64,000 bases of DNA from NCBI RefSeq assembly GCF_001675285.1, contig NZ_LSGQ01000007.1, positions 62,001-126,000 of the forward strand, written 5' to 3'. A program made the translations under genes and the position numbers. This document shows positions 1-8,853 of the stretch, piece by piece. Numbering within the stretch: the stretch's first letter is position 1; each line of letters starts with the position of its first letter. The stretch is from Elizabethkingia miricola (lineage in GTDB: Bacteria; Bacteroidota; Bacteroidia; Flavobacteriales; Weeksellaceae). The notes under the pieces are model-generated. The model had not been told where the DNA came from and made no database searches. It saw nothing but the letters and a program-made list of their open reading frames with translations.

Positions 1-369
1 CAGTATAATATAAAACAGGATCAGATTTATATTATGGGGCTTAGTATGGGAGGAATGGGAACTTTTGAACTGGTGAACCGCAAGCCGGGAGTATTTGCAG
101 GAGCTATTGCAATCTGTGGCGGGGCGGAACCATCCACAGCTTCTAATCTGAAAGCTACAAACTGGTGGGTTTTTCATGGTGGAAAAGATGATGTAGTACC
201 TTCAGGGTTTTCAGATGCTATGGTAAAAGCAATGAAACTGAACGGAGTAAAGGTAAAATATACTTTATACCCCGAAGCAAACCATAACAGCTGGGATTCG
301 GCATTTGCAGAACCTGATTTATTGAAATGGCTGTTTAGCCAGAAGATTCAAAGAACTATAAGTAAGTAA
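1..369 (+). CDS. Alpha/beta-hydrolase (esterase/peptidase-like), 3' part
   Basis: The reading frame is open from the first base of the window, so this is the C-terminal part (122 codons plus stop) of a gene that begins upstream. The visible part has a nucleophile-elbow motif GLSMGG (GxSxG), an acidic residue in HGGKDDVVP and a histidine in EANHNSWD. These are in the order and spacing of the Ser-Asp-His triad of dienelactone hydrolase, phospholipase/carboxylesterase and 'predicted peptidase' (COG4099-like) enzymes. The ATG at 34 lies just before the catalytic serine and cannot be the true start. The substrate cannot be told. A hairpin terminator follows the stop codon. Confidence 0.8.
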   Translation, partial: QYNIKQDQIYIMGLSMGGMGTFELVNRKPGVFAGAIAICGGAEPSTASNLKATNWWVFHGGKDDVVPSGFSDAMVKAMKLNGVKVKYTLYPEANHNSWDSAFAEPDLLKWLFSQKIQRTISK

Positions 370-389
370 TTATCTGATTATATAATTCA

Positions 390-424
390 GAAGCGCCGCA
401 GACAAAGTCCACGGCGCTTCTTTT
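390..424 (+). terminator. Rho-independent terminator after the hydrolase
   Basis: A perfect 9-bp GC-rich stem (gaagcgccg at 390-398 pairing with cggcgcttc at 412-420) encloses a 13-nt loop and is followed by TTTT. It lies between the convergent hydrolase and efflux-adaptor genes, so it may stop transcripts from both sides, though the T-run favours the plus strand. Confidence 0.85.
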
Positions 425-443
425 AACAATATCTAATTTAAAC

Positions 444-1640
444 TTATTTAGCGTTTTTCTGCTTTAATTCCTCCTTATCCTTTTCAGAAGGATTCCATAC
501 TTTGATTTCAGAATCTTTAGTAATACCAGAAAGTACCTGTACGTTGATACCATCACTAGCACCAAGAGTTATATATACTTTTTTAAACTTACCGTCTTTT
601 TGTTTTACCTCTACGAAAGCTTTGTCTTTGTTGTTCTGTTTTTCATACTGGATAAGAGATTCATCCAAAAGAAGAGCATTTTTCTGGCTGTTCATAATGA
701 TTTCGCCATTGGCAGAGAATCCTGCGCGGATATACTCGTTGTTAGGATTGAATACATCTGCTTCCAGAGGGAATTTAATACTTCCTGTTTCATCCTTTCC
801 TTTAGGAGCAATTAACGTTAGCTTTCCAGGAAAAGTCTTATTTTGTAAAGCCCCGATAATGATATTCATATTCATTCCTTCTTTTAGTCTTCCGGCCTGC
901 GCTTCATCGATAGTACCTTTAAAAATAAGTGAATTAAGGTCAGCAACAGTACAAATAGTTGTTCCGGCATTGAAGTTATTTGCTTCGATAACCTGGCTTC
1001 CTTCTTTTACAGGAATTTCCAGAATAGTACCATTAAGCTTGGAACGAACCTGGGTTGTTGCCAGACTTTGTAATTCTGGTGTAGATCCGGTTCTGGCAAT
1101 CTGAAGGCGCTTTTCAGCTGTTCTTAACTGTTGCTCTGCAATTGATACAGATTGTGCAGCACCTTTATATTGTTGTTCAGCATTGTAATATTCTTGTTTG
1201 GAAATTACACCCTGTGCAAAAAGCCTTTTTTGCATATCGTACTGCTTTTGCTGATTGTTTAAAGTAATTTTAGCATTGCCAATCTGCAATTCAGCGTCCT
1301 TTATAGACTGTTGTGCAGCATTCATCTCAGAAATACTAGGTACAACATTAATTGTAGCGATTAATTGTCCTGCTGTTACTTTATCTCCTTGTTTTACGTG
1401 GATAGATTTTATAATCCCGGGAATATTTGGTTTTATCTCAACCTCCCTGCGTGGCACAATTGTCCCAGTTGCAAGCACCTTATCCTCCAGTGTTTGTATA
1501 GTAGGTTTACGTGTTAAGAAGGCCTCTTCCTTCGCAGAATTGGACGAGATCATATAACTGATACCTTTAAAAAGAACCAGCAATAGGATAATTCCTAAGA
1601 TGATATAAATGATTTTTTTGAAGTTGAGCTTCTTTTTCAT
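444..1640 (-). CDS. HlyD/MacA-type periplasmic adaptor of an ABC efflux pump
   Basis: This 398-residue protein is the membrane-fusion (adaptor) subunit that would link an inner-membrane MacB-type transporter to an outer-membrane channel. It has an N-terminal membrane anchor (about residues 10-32), then a lipoyl/barrel-sandwich half with GDKVTAGQLIATI at about 85-97. An alanine- and glutamine-rich coiled-coil hairpin (about 105-195) and C-terminal beta-barrel and membrane-proximal domains follow. It is the last gene of a minus-strand operon that also carries one ATPase and two FtsX-like permeases, which is the usual partner set. A 91-bp gap separates it from the S23 gene. The substrate (macrolide, peptide or lipid) cannot be inferred. 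Confidence 0.9.
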   Translation of the reverse strand: MKKKLNFKKIIYIILGIILLLVLFKGISYMISSNSAKEEAFLTRKPTIQTLEDKVLATGTIVPRREVEIKPNIPGIIKSIHVKQGDKVTAGQLIATINVVPSISEMNAAQQSIKDAELQIGNAKITLNNQQKQYDMQKRLFAQGVISKQEYYNAEQQYKGAAQSVSIAEQQLRTAEKRLQIARTGSTPELQSLATTQVRSKLNGTILEIPVKEGSQVIEANNFNAGTTICTVADLNSLIFKGTIDEAQAGRLKEGMNMNIIIGALQNKTFPGKLTLIAPKGKDETGSIKFPLEADVFNPNNEYIRAGFSANGEIIMNSQKNALLLDESLIQYEKQNNKDKAFVEVKQKDGKFKKVYITLGASDGINVQVLSGITKDSEIKVWNPSEKDKEELKQKNAK

Positions 1641-1703
1641 ATAATTATTATTTTTTTATTAATAGAAATTAATGGGTAATGAATCAGTCGTTTGTGAATG
1701 TGT

Positions 1704-2127
1704 CAATGAGTGAATTGTGAATAATTAATTTTTATGATTTTAAAAGATTACTTAGTAAAATGAATGTTGATACGATATAATTTCCTAATTCTGTCAATTC
1801 TTCTGGTTTTATATAATTTCTTTCAATAATAACCTCGCAGCAGGTATCGATTTCTACTATTGAGCCTCTTGCGATTTCATAAAATCTGTTTCTTTCTGTT
1901 TTTGATTTTCTGGATGACCCTTCGGATATATTTAATAGTACTGATGTTGATGCTCGTTTCAGTTGGCTTTTTAAATTAAAATTTTCAGAATCAGGTAATT
2001 TTTCAAGAATATCATAAGATGCATTAAGTAGCTTCTTTGCTGATTTATAAACTTCCAGATTTTGATGATTCAATTTTAAAAACATAACATACTATTTTAT
2101 TGATATATTCACCTCAATTCACTTATT
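1704..2127. repeat. Imperfect inverted repeats flanking the S23 gene
   Basis: The left arm, aatgagtgaattgtgaata (1705-1723), matches the reverse complement of 2106-2127 with one mismatch and a 3-nt gap. The two arms bracket the S23 coding region. Short GTGAAT units recur around both arms. This could be the trace of an insertion or simply repetitive intergenic DNA. Confidence 0.5.
1732..2085 (-). CDS. Four helix bundle protein (S23 / 23S rRNA IVS family)
   Basis: This 117-residue, fully helical protein matches the S23 family of four-helix-bundle proteins. The recognisable pattern is an N-terminal LEVYKSAKKL segment, a central R-A-S-T-S-V-L-L-N-I-S-E-G stretch at about 65-77, and KSKTERNRFYEIARGS at about 81-96. 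Family members were first found in intervening sequences of 23S rRNA genes and also occur as free-standing genes; the function is unknown. It sits between the permease and adaptor genes of an efflux operon. It is flanked by imperfect inverted repeats (1704-1723 and 2106-2127), which suggests it was inserted. Confidence 0.85.
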   Translation of the reverse strand: MFLKLNHQNLEVYKSAKKLLNASYDILEKLPDSENFNLKSQLKRASTSVLLNISEGSSRKSKTERNRFYEIARGSIVEIDTCCEVIIERNYIKPEELTELGNYIVSTFILLSNLLKS

Positions 2128-2142
2128 CACCTATTCATTGTT

Positions 2143-3414
2143 TTATTCTGTTCTTAATGCTTCAATAGGTTTTATTCTTACTGCTCTTTGTGCCGGAATA
2201 AGTCCGATAATCAATCCCAGGAATACCATCACAAACATGGCAGAGAATACGTTGGAATAATTAACACTCGGATTATAAAACGGGAATGCATCATTGTTTT
2301 CTGTGAGGGCATTAATCCCCATAAGTAGGAATATACCCAGGAAGAAACCAATAAGGCCTGAACTAAGTGTGATAACGACACTCTCCAAAAGGATCTGGTT
2401 ACGAACCTCCGAAGGTTTGGCTCCCAGTGCACGACGAATACCAATCTCTTTAGTACGTTCTTTTACTGTAATCAGAAGAATATTGGAAATGGCAATAACT
2501 CCCGCAATAATAGTAAGTGTTCCTACAATAATGGTAAGAAACTGCATTCCGGTAAGAAAACCTGTTAGCTTTTTGAATTCCTTCCCCAGGTTAAAACTTC
2601 CGTAGGCATTTTCATCTTCAGGAGATACATGGTATTTTTCTTTTAATACTCTTTTTGCATTATCTTCTATCTGAGCAAGATCTGCATTGTCTTTCCCTAC
2701 AACAGCAAACATTTCGGCAACATCTCCGTTATTAAACATTTTGTTGTATGTTGTAAAAGGAATAAAAACCATATCATTGCTTTCCATTCTGGGACCATTG
2801 GTAGCCACTTTAAAAACTCCGATAACAGTAAAATATATTCCTTTTATTGTTACTGTTTTACCAACAGGGTTTTCTCTTTTTTTTGCATCGAAAAAAGATT
2901 CATATACCTCATTTCCGATTACTACAACATTCTTGTTGCCGGATATATCGGCATCGTTGATATATCGCCCGAATGTTAATTTCTTTTTACTGATAGCGTC
3001 TCCGATGGGATAATCTCCGGTGATTCCGTAATTGCCTTTTTTTCCGTTGCGTACCAATGGTTCGGGTTTTCCAAAACGCGCTCCACGACTGTTTTGTGGT
3101 GAAATGTACTTAATGCCCGGAACTTTATTTTTCAACATTTCTATGTCGTTGGTGTGCAACTTCATTAATTTTCCTTTTGGGAATCCTCCATAGGGGATAG
3201 AAGTGCTCTGCGCCCACATAAATATAGAGTTGGTAGCAAAGCCATTAAAGGCCTTATTAAATCCGTTTTCCACACCTTTGGCAGCTCCCAGAAGACTTAC
3301 GTACAGGAACATACCCCAGCCTACACCAATCATGGTAAGGAAAGTCCTGAGTTTGTTATTGCGCAGTGAGTAATAAATCTCCTGCCATGTATCTAAACTA
3401 AATAATAATTTCAC
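2143..3414 (-). CDS. MacB/FtsX-type ABC transporter permease (second)
   Basis: This 423-residue permease has the MacB architecture without a fused ATPase. One transmembrane helix near residues 23-46 is followed by a large periplasmic MacB_PCD domain (about 50-270). Three C-terminal helices belong to the FtsX domain, which contains the conserved KERTKEIGIRRALGA signature at about 315-330. The C-terminus IKPIEALRTE is shared with the neighbouring permease. It lies 12 bp downstream of that paralogue, and the two probably form a heterodimer driven by the ATPase encoded at 4761-5453. Confidence 0.9.
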   Translation of the reverse strand: MKLLFSLDTWQEIYYSLRNNKLRTFLTMIGVGWGMFLYVSLLGAAKGVENGFNKAFNGFATNSIFMWAQSTSIPYGGFPKGKLMKLHTNDIEMLKNKVPGIKYISPQNSRGARFGKPEPLVRNGKKGNYGITGDYPIGDAISKKKLTFGRYINDADISGNKNVVVIGNEVYESFFDAKKRENPVGKTVTIKGIYFTVIGVFKVATNGPRMESNDMVFIPFTTYNKMFNNGDVAEMFAVVGKDNADLAQIEDNAKRVLKEKYHVSPEDENAYGSFNLGKEFKKLTGFLTGMQFLTIIVGTLTIIAGVIAISNILLITVKERTKEIGIRRALGAKPSEVRNQILLESVVITLSSGLIGFFLGIFLLMGINALTENNDAFPFYNPSVNYSNVFSAMFVMVFLGLIIGLIPAQRAVRIKPIEALRTE

Positions 3415-3426
3415 TTTGTCAGGTTT

Positions 3427-4656
3427 TTATTCTGTTCGTAATGCTTCAATTGGTTTTATCTTGGAGGCACGGTAAGCCGGAACAAATCCTGCAATAGCAC
3501 CTGCAATTACAAGGCATAAAAAGGCGAAAATTACCATTCCTGTGCCTACTTTTGGTTCTTTTATAAAATATGGTTCCAAGCTATTTCCTAACAGATTAAG
3601 TGTTAGTAAACCGAATAGTACACCGACAAGTCCGGAGATTACTGTGATAACCACACTTTCCTGTAATATAAGAGCCACAATACTGTTTGGTCTGGCGCCA
3701 ATAGCTTTCCTTACACCTATTTCCTTTGTTCGCTCTTTGATAATATACACCATAATATTACTGATCCCGATGATTCCGGCGATTAGTGTTCCGCCACCAA
3801 TAACCCCTACAATAACAGTTAATACAAGCATGAACTGTAAGGTGTCTTTCATATTTTCAGCATTATTTCTTACAATAATACCATTGTCATCTGTCGGATC
3901 TATACGGTGCTTACTCTTCATATCCTTTTTTATGTCATTTCCCAGATCAATAGCTTGCTGAGTAGACATTTTTTTATCGTAGGTAACGAAAATAGTGTTC
4001 AGTGTATCCGAACTTTTTTTCATCATCTGCAAAGTACTTACCGGAACGGTAATCATACGCTCGTCCCAGTCGCCACCGTTATCGGAGAATACCCCGACTA
4101 CAGTAAAGCTGGTTCCGTTAATATTGATTCTTTTACCAATTGGACTTCCATTTTTGATAAGGTCTTTCTGAACCAGTCGACCAATTACTGCAACATTTTG
4201 CTGGCGTGTTACATCCGATGCATTAATATATCTGCCATCTGTAACGAGTCTGTTTTCTATTTTTATTTCGTCGCTATTGGTACCGGAAATCTGATAATTA
4301 CCACTTTCTTTGCCATACTTTACCATCATATTGGCACTATAACGTGGGGCAGCAGATTCAATCTGAGTTTTATTTTTATCAGTAATTTCTTTATAATCGC
4401 TGTTCCGCATGATAATTTTACGATTGGACTGCATCCCTGCATAAGGCTTGGAAGTCTGTGTACTGAATATCGTAATAAGGTTTGCAGCATCTCCATTAAA
4501 TTCATTTTGAAATGAATTCTGTAATCCGTTACCAATACCAAAAAGGACAATAAAAATAAAAAGTCCTAAAGCGACAGTTACTCCCGACAAAATTGTCCGG
4601 AGTATATTACTTCGGATAGAACTGAATATTTCGTGCCAGCGGTCTATATCGAACAT
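3427..4656 (-). CDS. MacB/FtsX-type ABC transporter permease (first)
   Basis: This 409-residue permease is paralogous to the next gene of the operon. It has an N-terminal transmembrane helix (about 18-45), a periplasmic MacB_PCD domain and three C-terminal FtsX helices. It carries the signature KERTKEIGVRKAIGA and the same C-terminal IKPIEALRTE. With the separate ATPase and the HlyD-type adaptor it should form a tripartite export system in the inner membrane. It lies 104 bp downstream of the ATPase gene. No feature reveals the substrate. Confidence 0.9.
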   Translation of the reverse strand: MFDIDRWHEIFSSIRSNILRTILSGVTVALGLFIFIVLFGIGNGLQNSFQNEFNGDAANLITIFSTQTSKPYAGMQSNRKIIMRNSDYKEITDKNKTQIESAAPRYSANMMVKYGKESGNYQISGTNSDEIKIENRLVTDGRYINASDVTRQQNVAVIGRLVQKDLIKNGSPIGKRININGTSFTVVGVFSDNGGDWDERMITVPVSTLQMMKKSSDTLNTIFVTYDKKMSTQQAIDLGNDIKKDMKSKHRIDPTDDNGIIVRNNAENMKDTLQFMLVLTVIVGVIGGGTLIAGIIGISNIMVYIIKERTKEIGVRKAIGARPNSIVALILQESVVITVISGLVGVLFGLLTLNLLGNSLEPYFIKEPKVGTGMVIFAFLCLVIAGAIAGFVPAYRASKIKPIEALRTE

Positions 4657-4760
4657 ATTTTGTTATATTTTGTATGTTAATAGTGAATAAAGCTTATTAA
4701 TTAAAAGTGGTCAGTAATCGTTTTTGTTATCAGAATCACTTATCCACATTTATATATTCA

Positions 4761-5453
4761 TTATTCTAATACTAATTGTTTGATAAATTCGTCACTTTCA
4801 ATAACGCCATCTTTCAGGACAACATTACGTTTGGTCTGTGCGGCAACATCAGGTTCATGGGTTACAACTACAATTGTTTTTCCTTCGCTATTAATCTCCT
4901 GCAGCAGCTTCATAATATCGTATGTTGTTTTGGAATCCAGTGCACCTGTAGGTTCATCCGCCAGAATTACTTTTGGATTGGTGATAAGGGCTCTGGCAAT
5001 AGCTACCCTTTGTTTTTGTCCTCCGGAAAGTTCGCTGGGTAAGTGATCTGCCCACTGAGCAAGACCTACTTTCTCCAGATATTCCAGTGCTTTTTTATTT
5101 CTTTCTTTTCTGGAAACGTTTTGATAATAGAGTGGTAGTGCTACATTTTCCAATGCTGTTTTATAGGAGATCAGGTTGAATGACTGAAAAATAAAACCTA
5201 AGAACTTACTTCTGTAATCTGCTGCTTTTACCTCGTTAAGATTTTTAATCGGAACTCCTGCCAATTCATAAACTCCTGAATCAGCTTCATCTAATATTCC
5301 TATAATATTAAGTAAAGTAGATTTTCCTGAGCCGGATGATCCCATAATAGATACAAACTCGCCTTCTTTAATATTAAGGTTGATCCCTTTCAGAACATGA
5401 AGTTTGCTTTTTCCGGTGTCATAAGATTTTTCAAGATTCTCAATTGTAATCAT
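4761..5453 (-). CDS. ABC transporter ATP-binding protein (MacB/LolD-type)
   Basis: This 230-residue protein is a complete stand-alone nucleotide-binding subunit of the LolD/MacB-type family. The Walker A motif GSSGSGKST is at 38-46, the Q-loop glutamine at 90, the ABC signature LSGGQ at 142-146, and Walker B ending in DEPT at 166-169 is followed by the D-loop. The switch histidine is in VVTHEPD. It is the first gene of the minus-strand efflux operon (ATPase, two permeases, S23 protein, adaptor) and powers the two FtsX-type permeases. The gene is read divergently from nrdB. Confidence 0.93.
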   Translation of the reverse strand: MITIENLEKSYDTGKSKLHVLKGINLNIKEGEFVSIMGSSGSGKSTLLNIIGILDEADSGVYELAGVPIKNLNEVKAADYRSKFLGFIFQSFNLISYKTALENVALPLYYQNVSRKERNKKALEYLEKVGLAQWADHLPSELSGGQKQRVAIARALITNPKVILADEPTGALDSKTTYDIMKLLQEINSEGKTIVVVTHEPDVAAQTKRNVVLKDGVIESDEFIKQLVLE

Positions 5454-5806
5454 TTCACGATTTTTACTAATTGGTAGTATAGAAAGTCAGTTTGTTACAC
5501 GAAAAATGTTTTTGAGGATAATTTTAAATTGTTTAACCGATAAGTGCTTTAATTCAGGCAAAAAAAAATAAGTGTTTAATATATAGTACGTAATTAGGCA
5601 TTTTATAATAATATCCACCTCTTAATTAGCGTAAACATAGGTACTTAGGTATAAATGTGGATAACTTTTTTACGAGAAATAAGGCTTTGACGGGGATGAC
5701 GGCTTTTTCCACTTTTTATTGTAACGACCTTTTGATAAATTTGTAATCTAACTTCACAGTTAAAGAAAAGTTTTTGGTTGAACTCAGTTAAAATACACAA
5801 ATCATT
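5454..5806. other. Divergent intergenic region, efflux operon / nrdB
   Basis: These 353 bp separate two divergent genes and contain no credible coding frame. A good nrdB promoter motif is at 5736-5743. No clear minus-strand TAnnTTTG element for the efflux operon was found. A poly-A run lies near 5561-5569. A weakly palindromic AT-rich segment near 5575-5590 was considered as an NrdR box but is not convincing. Confidence 0.6.
5736..5743 (+). promoter_or_regulatory. Promoter -7 element (TAaaTTTG) for nrdB
   Basis: The sequence fits the Bacteroidetes TAnnTTTG element exactly. A TTG at 5719-5721 could act as the -33 element, though the 14-nt spacer is short. Transcription would begin near 5750, leaving a leader of about 57 nt before nrdB. 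Confidence 0.6.
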
Positions 5807-6781
5807 ATGGGAATTTTCGATAAACGAATCAGTTACAAGCCTTTTGAGTACCCAGAGGTCTTACAATTTATAGAAGCAATTAACAAATCATTTTGGGTAC
5901 ATTCCGAGGTAGATTTTACAGCAGATGTGCAGGATTTCCACTCACAGTTGGAACCTCACGAGAAACATGCGGTAAAAAATGCATTGTTGGCAATTGCACA
6001 AATTGAAGTATCGGTAAAGACATTTTGGGGGAATTTATATAATCACCTGCCGAAGCCTGAGTTAAATGGTTTAGGAGCTACTTTTGCAGAGTGTGAATTC
6101 CGCCATTCAGAAGCTTACTCGCGTTTATTGGAGGTATTAGGCTACAATGATGAGTTTATGAATGTAGTGGAAATTCCTGCGGTAAAGAAAAGAATCGATT
6201 TCCTTTCTAATGTTCTAAAGCATGCGAATTCTGCAACACCTAAAGAGTATGTTTCTTCTCTATTGTTGTTTAGTATTTTAATTGAAAACGTTTCATTATT
6301 CTCTCAGTTTGCCATTATTCTTTCGTTTACAAGATTCAAAGGTTACATGAAAAATGTATCCAACATTATTGCATGGACATCTGTTGATGAGCAAATACAT
6401 GCTAATGCCGGAATCTATTTAATTAACAAAATCAGAGAAGAACAGCCTGAGCTGCTTACAGATTCTGATATCGAAGATATTTATACATTAGTAGACCAGT
6501 CTGTAGAACTGGAAGCTGAGATCCTTGACTGGATATTCGAACTGGGTGAGCTAAGTAATTTCTCTAAAGAAGATTTGCTGAACTTTATGAAGTACCGTGT
6601 AGATGACAGTTTGAAAAAAATCAACATGGCAACACGCTACAATGTTTCTCCAGAGCAGTATCGTCCAATGATGTGGTTTGAAGAAGAAGTGTTTGCTAAT
6701 TCTATGGATGACTTCTTTGCGAAGAGACCAGTAGACTATACTAAACACGATAAGAGTATTACCGCAAACGATTTGTTTTAA
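5807..6781 (+). CDS. nrdB: Ribonucleoside-diphosphate reductase, small (radical) subunit
   Basis: This 324-residue R2 protein houses the dimetal-tyrosyl radical cofactor of class I ribonucleotide reductase, which reduces NDPs to dNDPs. Visible ligands include Glu67 (IEVSVKTFWGN) and Glu97 and His100 in ECEFRH. The second-half ligands lie in ENVSLFSQ and DEQIH. Tyr104, four residues after His100, is at the position of the radical tyrosine of E. coli R2 (EtiHsrsY). The protein begins directly at the R2 fold, with no N-terminal ATP-cone as seen in some Bacteroidetes R2 proteins. It is the first gene of an operon with the ABM-like gene (15 bp downstream) and nrdA. Confidence 0.95.
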   Translation: MGIFDKRISYKPFEYPEVLQFIEAINKSFWVHSEVDFTADVQDFHSQLEPHEKHAVKNALLAIAQIEVSVKTFWGNLYNHLPKPELNGLGATFAECEFRHSEAYSRLLEVLGYNDEFMNVVEIPAVKKRIDFLSNVLKHANSATPKEYVSSLLLFSILIENVSLFSQFAIILSFTRFKGYMKNVSNIIAWTSVDEQIHANAGIYLINKIREEQPELLTDSDIEDIYTLVDQSVELEAEILDWIFELGELSNFSKEDLLNFMKYRVDDSLKKINMATRYNVSPEQYRPMMWFEEEVFANSMDDFFAKRPVDYTKHDKSITANDLF

Positions 6782-6796
6782 TTAATCCTAGAAACT

Positions 6797-7084
6797 ATGA
6801 TTAATGTATTGGTTAGCTATACAGTAAGGCCTGAATATGTTGAAGAAAATAAAACCAATATTAAAAAGTTTCTGGAGGATTTTAAACAACTTGATCAGTC
6901 TAAGTTTGAATATAAAGTTTATTTAAAGGAAGACGGAATAACATTTTTGCATTATTCCAACTATGTAAGTGAAGAAATACAGTACGAAGTGCTGAATGTT
7001 CCTTCTTTTAAAGAGTTTCAAAGGCTGAGAGATGAGAGTGGATTAAATGGCTCGCATCAGGTTAATTTTTTACAATCAATATAA
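6797..7084 (+). CDS. Small ABM-fold (antibiotic biosynthesis monooxygenase-like) protein
   Basis: This 95-residue protein starts MINVLVSYTVRPEYVEENKT and has the beta-alpha-beta pattern of the dimeric alpha-beta barrel (ABM) fold. Many such proteins are quinol monooxygenases or are of unknown function; no cofactor residues can be named here. It lies 15 bp after nrdB and 58 bp before nrdA, so it is probably co-transcribed with the reductase genes. A role linked to reductase maturation or oxidative stress is possible but only an inference. The fold assignment rests on overall pattern, so it is moderately certain. Confidence 0.65.
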   Translation: MINVLVSYTVRPEYVEENKTNIKKFLEDFKQLDQSKFEYKVYLKEDGITFLHYSNYVSEEIQYEVLNVPSFKEFQRLRDESGLNGSHQVNFLQSI

Positions 7085-7142
7085 CAAAAACAGAATTTCG
7101 GCGGGGTTGTGATTAACCGAAATTCGTAAAAATAAAAATATT

Positions 7143-8795
7143 ATGGAAGAACAAAACATATGGTGGCTGAATGAAGAGTCCGAGCAAATGCTGAACAGAG
7201 GATATTTGCTGAAAGGGGAAACTGTAAAAGGTGCCATCGAAAGAATTACAACTGCTGCGGCAAAAAGACTGTATAAGCCAGAATTACAACCGGCTTTTGA
7301 AGAAATGATTACAAAAGGCTGGATAAGCTTTTCTTCTCCGGTATGGGCTAATATGGGAACGCAGAGAGGTTTGCCTATTTCTTGTTTTAATGTTCATATT
7401 CCTGACAGCATAGAAGGTATTACTCACAAGATGGGAGAGGTTATTATGCAGACTAAGATTGGTGGGGGTACATCTGGATATTTTGGAGAACTTCGTCACC
7501 GTGGTACTGCCGTAACTGATAATGGAAAATCTTCAGGGGCTGTTTCTTTTATGAAGCTTTTCGATACTGCTATGGACGTGGTTTCTCAGGGTGGAGTTCG
7601 CCGTGGGGCTTTCGCCGCATATCTGGATATTGACCATGGTGATATTGAAGAATTCCTTTCTATTAAGGATATCGGAAGCCCAATCCAGAATTTATTTACA
7701 GGTGTTTGCGTACCAGACTACTGGATGCAGGATATGATTGATGGTGATATTGAGAAGCGTAAAATCTGGGCAAGAGTATTAGAAAGCCGCCAACAGAAAG
7801 GATTACCATATATTTTCTTCAGTGATAACGTAAACAGAAACAAGCCTCAGGTATATAAAGATTTAGGATTGACGGTTAATGCAAGTAATCTTTGCTCTGA
7901 AATTATGCTGCCTTCTTCTATGGAAGAGTCATTTATCTGTTGTTTGTCTTCTATGAATCTTGAGTTATATGATGAATGGAAAGATACAGATGCTGTAAAG
8001 CTTGCAATTTACTTCCTGGATGCTGTTTTATCCGAGTTTATTGATAAAACGGAAGGCAACTACTATCTACAGGGTGCAAGAAACTTTGCAATGCGTCACA
8101 GAGCTTTAGGTTTAGGTGTATTAGGATACCATTCTTATCTGCAGAAGAATATGATTCCATTCGAAAGTTTCGAGGCTACTCAGTTCAATGCAAGAGCATT
8201 CAGGCATATTAAAGAACAAGCAGAACAAGCTTCGAGAGAATTGGCTAATATTTATGGCGAGCCTGAATTACTAAAAGGTTACGGTGTAAGAAATACGACC
8301 ACTATGGCTATTGCTCCGACAACCTCCAGTTCTGCAATTTTAGGACAAACGTCTCCTGGAATTGAGCCATTTGCTTCTAACTATTATAAGGCTGGTCTTG
8401 CAAAAGGTAACTTTATGCGTAAGAACAAATATCTAGCAAAGTTACTGGAAGAAAAAGGTATTGATAATGAAGAAACATGGAGAACAATTATGTTAAACCA
8501 TGGTTCTGTTCAGCATCTTGCAGAACTTACTGAGGACGAAAAAGCAGTATTTAAAACCTTTAAAGAAATTTCTCCAATGGAGATTATTTCTCAGGCTGCA
8601 CAAAGACAACAATATATTGATCAGGCGCAATCACTTAACTTACAGATACCATCTACAATGCCTGTGAAGGATGTTAATTATCTTTATATAGAGGCATGGA
8701 AGAAAGGGGTGAAAACATTATACTACCAGAGAAGTTCTTCAGTTTCTAAAGAATTAATGGTAAACTTTGTTTCTTGTTCTTCATGTGAAGCGTAA
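7143..8795 (+). CDS. nrdA: Ribonucleoside-diphosphate reductase, large (catalytic) subunit, short form
   Basis: This 550-residue R1 protein carries the active-site residues of class I reductases. Cys81 in GLPISC and Cys266 in SFICCLSS are the redox pair. Asn249, Cys251 and Glu253 in NLCSE form the radical site. The loop GGVRRG is at 150-155, Tyr527-Tyr528 in LYYQRS relay the radical, and a C-terminal CSSC tail (545-548) would re-reduce the active site. It is about 200 residues shorter than E. coli NrdA (about 760) and starts at the LLKGETVKGA region, so the N-terminal ATP-cone is absent. Dimanganese or diiron use cannot be decided. A strong terminator follows. Confidence 0.94.
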   Translation: MEEQNIWWLNEESEQMLNRGYLLKGETVKGAIERITTAAAKRLYKPELQPAFEEMITKGWISFSSPVWANMGTQRGLPISCFNVHIPDSIEGITHKMGEVIMQTKIGGGTSGYFGELRHRGTAVTDNGKSSGAVSFMKLFDTAMDVVSQGGVRRGAFAAYLDIDHGDIEEFLSIKDIGSPIQNLFTGVCVPDYWMQDMIDGDIEKRKIWARVLESRQQKGLPYIFFSDNVNRNKPQVYKDLGLTVNASNLCSEIMLPSSMEESFICCLSSMNLELYDEWKDTDAVKLAIYFLDAVLSEFIDKTEGNYYLQGARNFAMRHRALGLGVLGYHSYLQKNMIPFESFEATQFNARAFRHIKEQAEQASRELANIYGEPELLKGYGVRNTTTMAIAPTTSSSAILGQTSPGIEPFASNYYKAGLAKGNFMRKNKYLAKLLEEKGIDNEETWRTIMLNHGSVQHLAELTEDEKAVFKTFKEISPMEIISQAAQRQQYIDQAQSLNLQIPSTMPVKDVNYLYIEAWKKGVKTLYYQRSSSVSKELMVNFVSCSSCEA

Positions 8796-8823
8796 ATAAG
8801 CGTTTAGTTTAATTATACTATAT

Positions 8824-8853
8824 AAAGCACGGAAATTATTTCCGTGCTTTTTT
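8824..8853 (+). terminator. Rho-independent terminator of the nrd operon
   Basis: A perfect 12-bp stem (8824-8835 with 8839-8850), a 3-nt loop and a T-run (through 8853) lie 28 bp after the nrdA stop codon. Confidence 0.92.

Noticed and set aside
502-1104. A 200-codon plus-strand open frame opposite the HlyD-type adaptor gene
   Set aside because: It is fully antisense to a well-supported gene, has no recognisable motif and no promoter or operon context; such frames arise by chance opposite strong coding bias.
3907-4515. A 202-codon plus-strand open frame opposite the first FtsX-type permease
   Set aside because: It lies antisense to a conserved permease and its translation shows no domain or sensible signal; taken as a shadow frame.
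5575-5592. AT-rich partly palindromic segment near 5580 as an NrdR box for nrdB
   Set aside because: The match to the NrdR consensus is poor, it lies about 150 bp before the promoter, and a second box is not seen.
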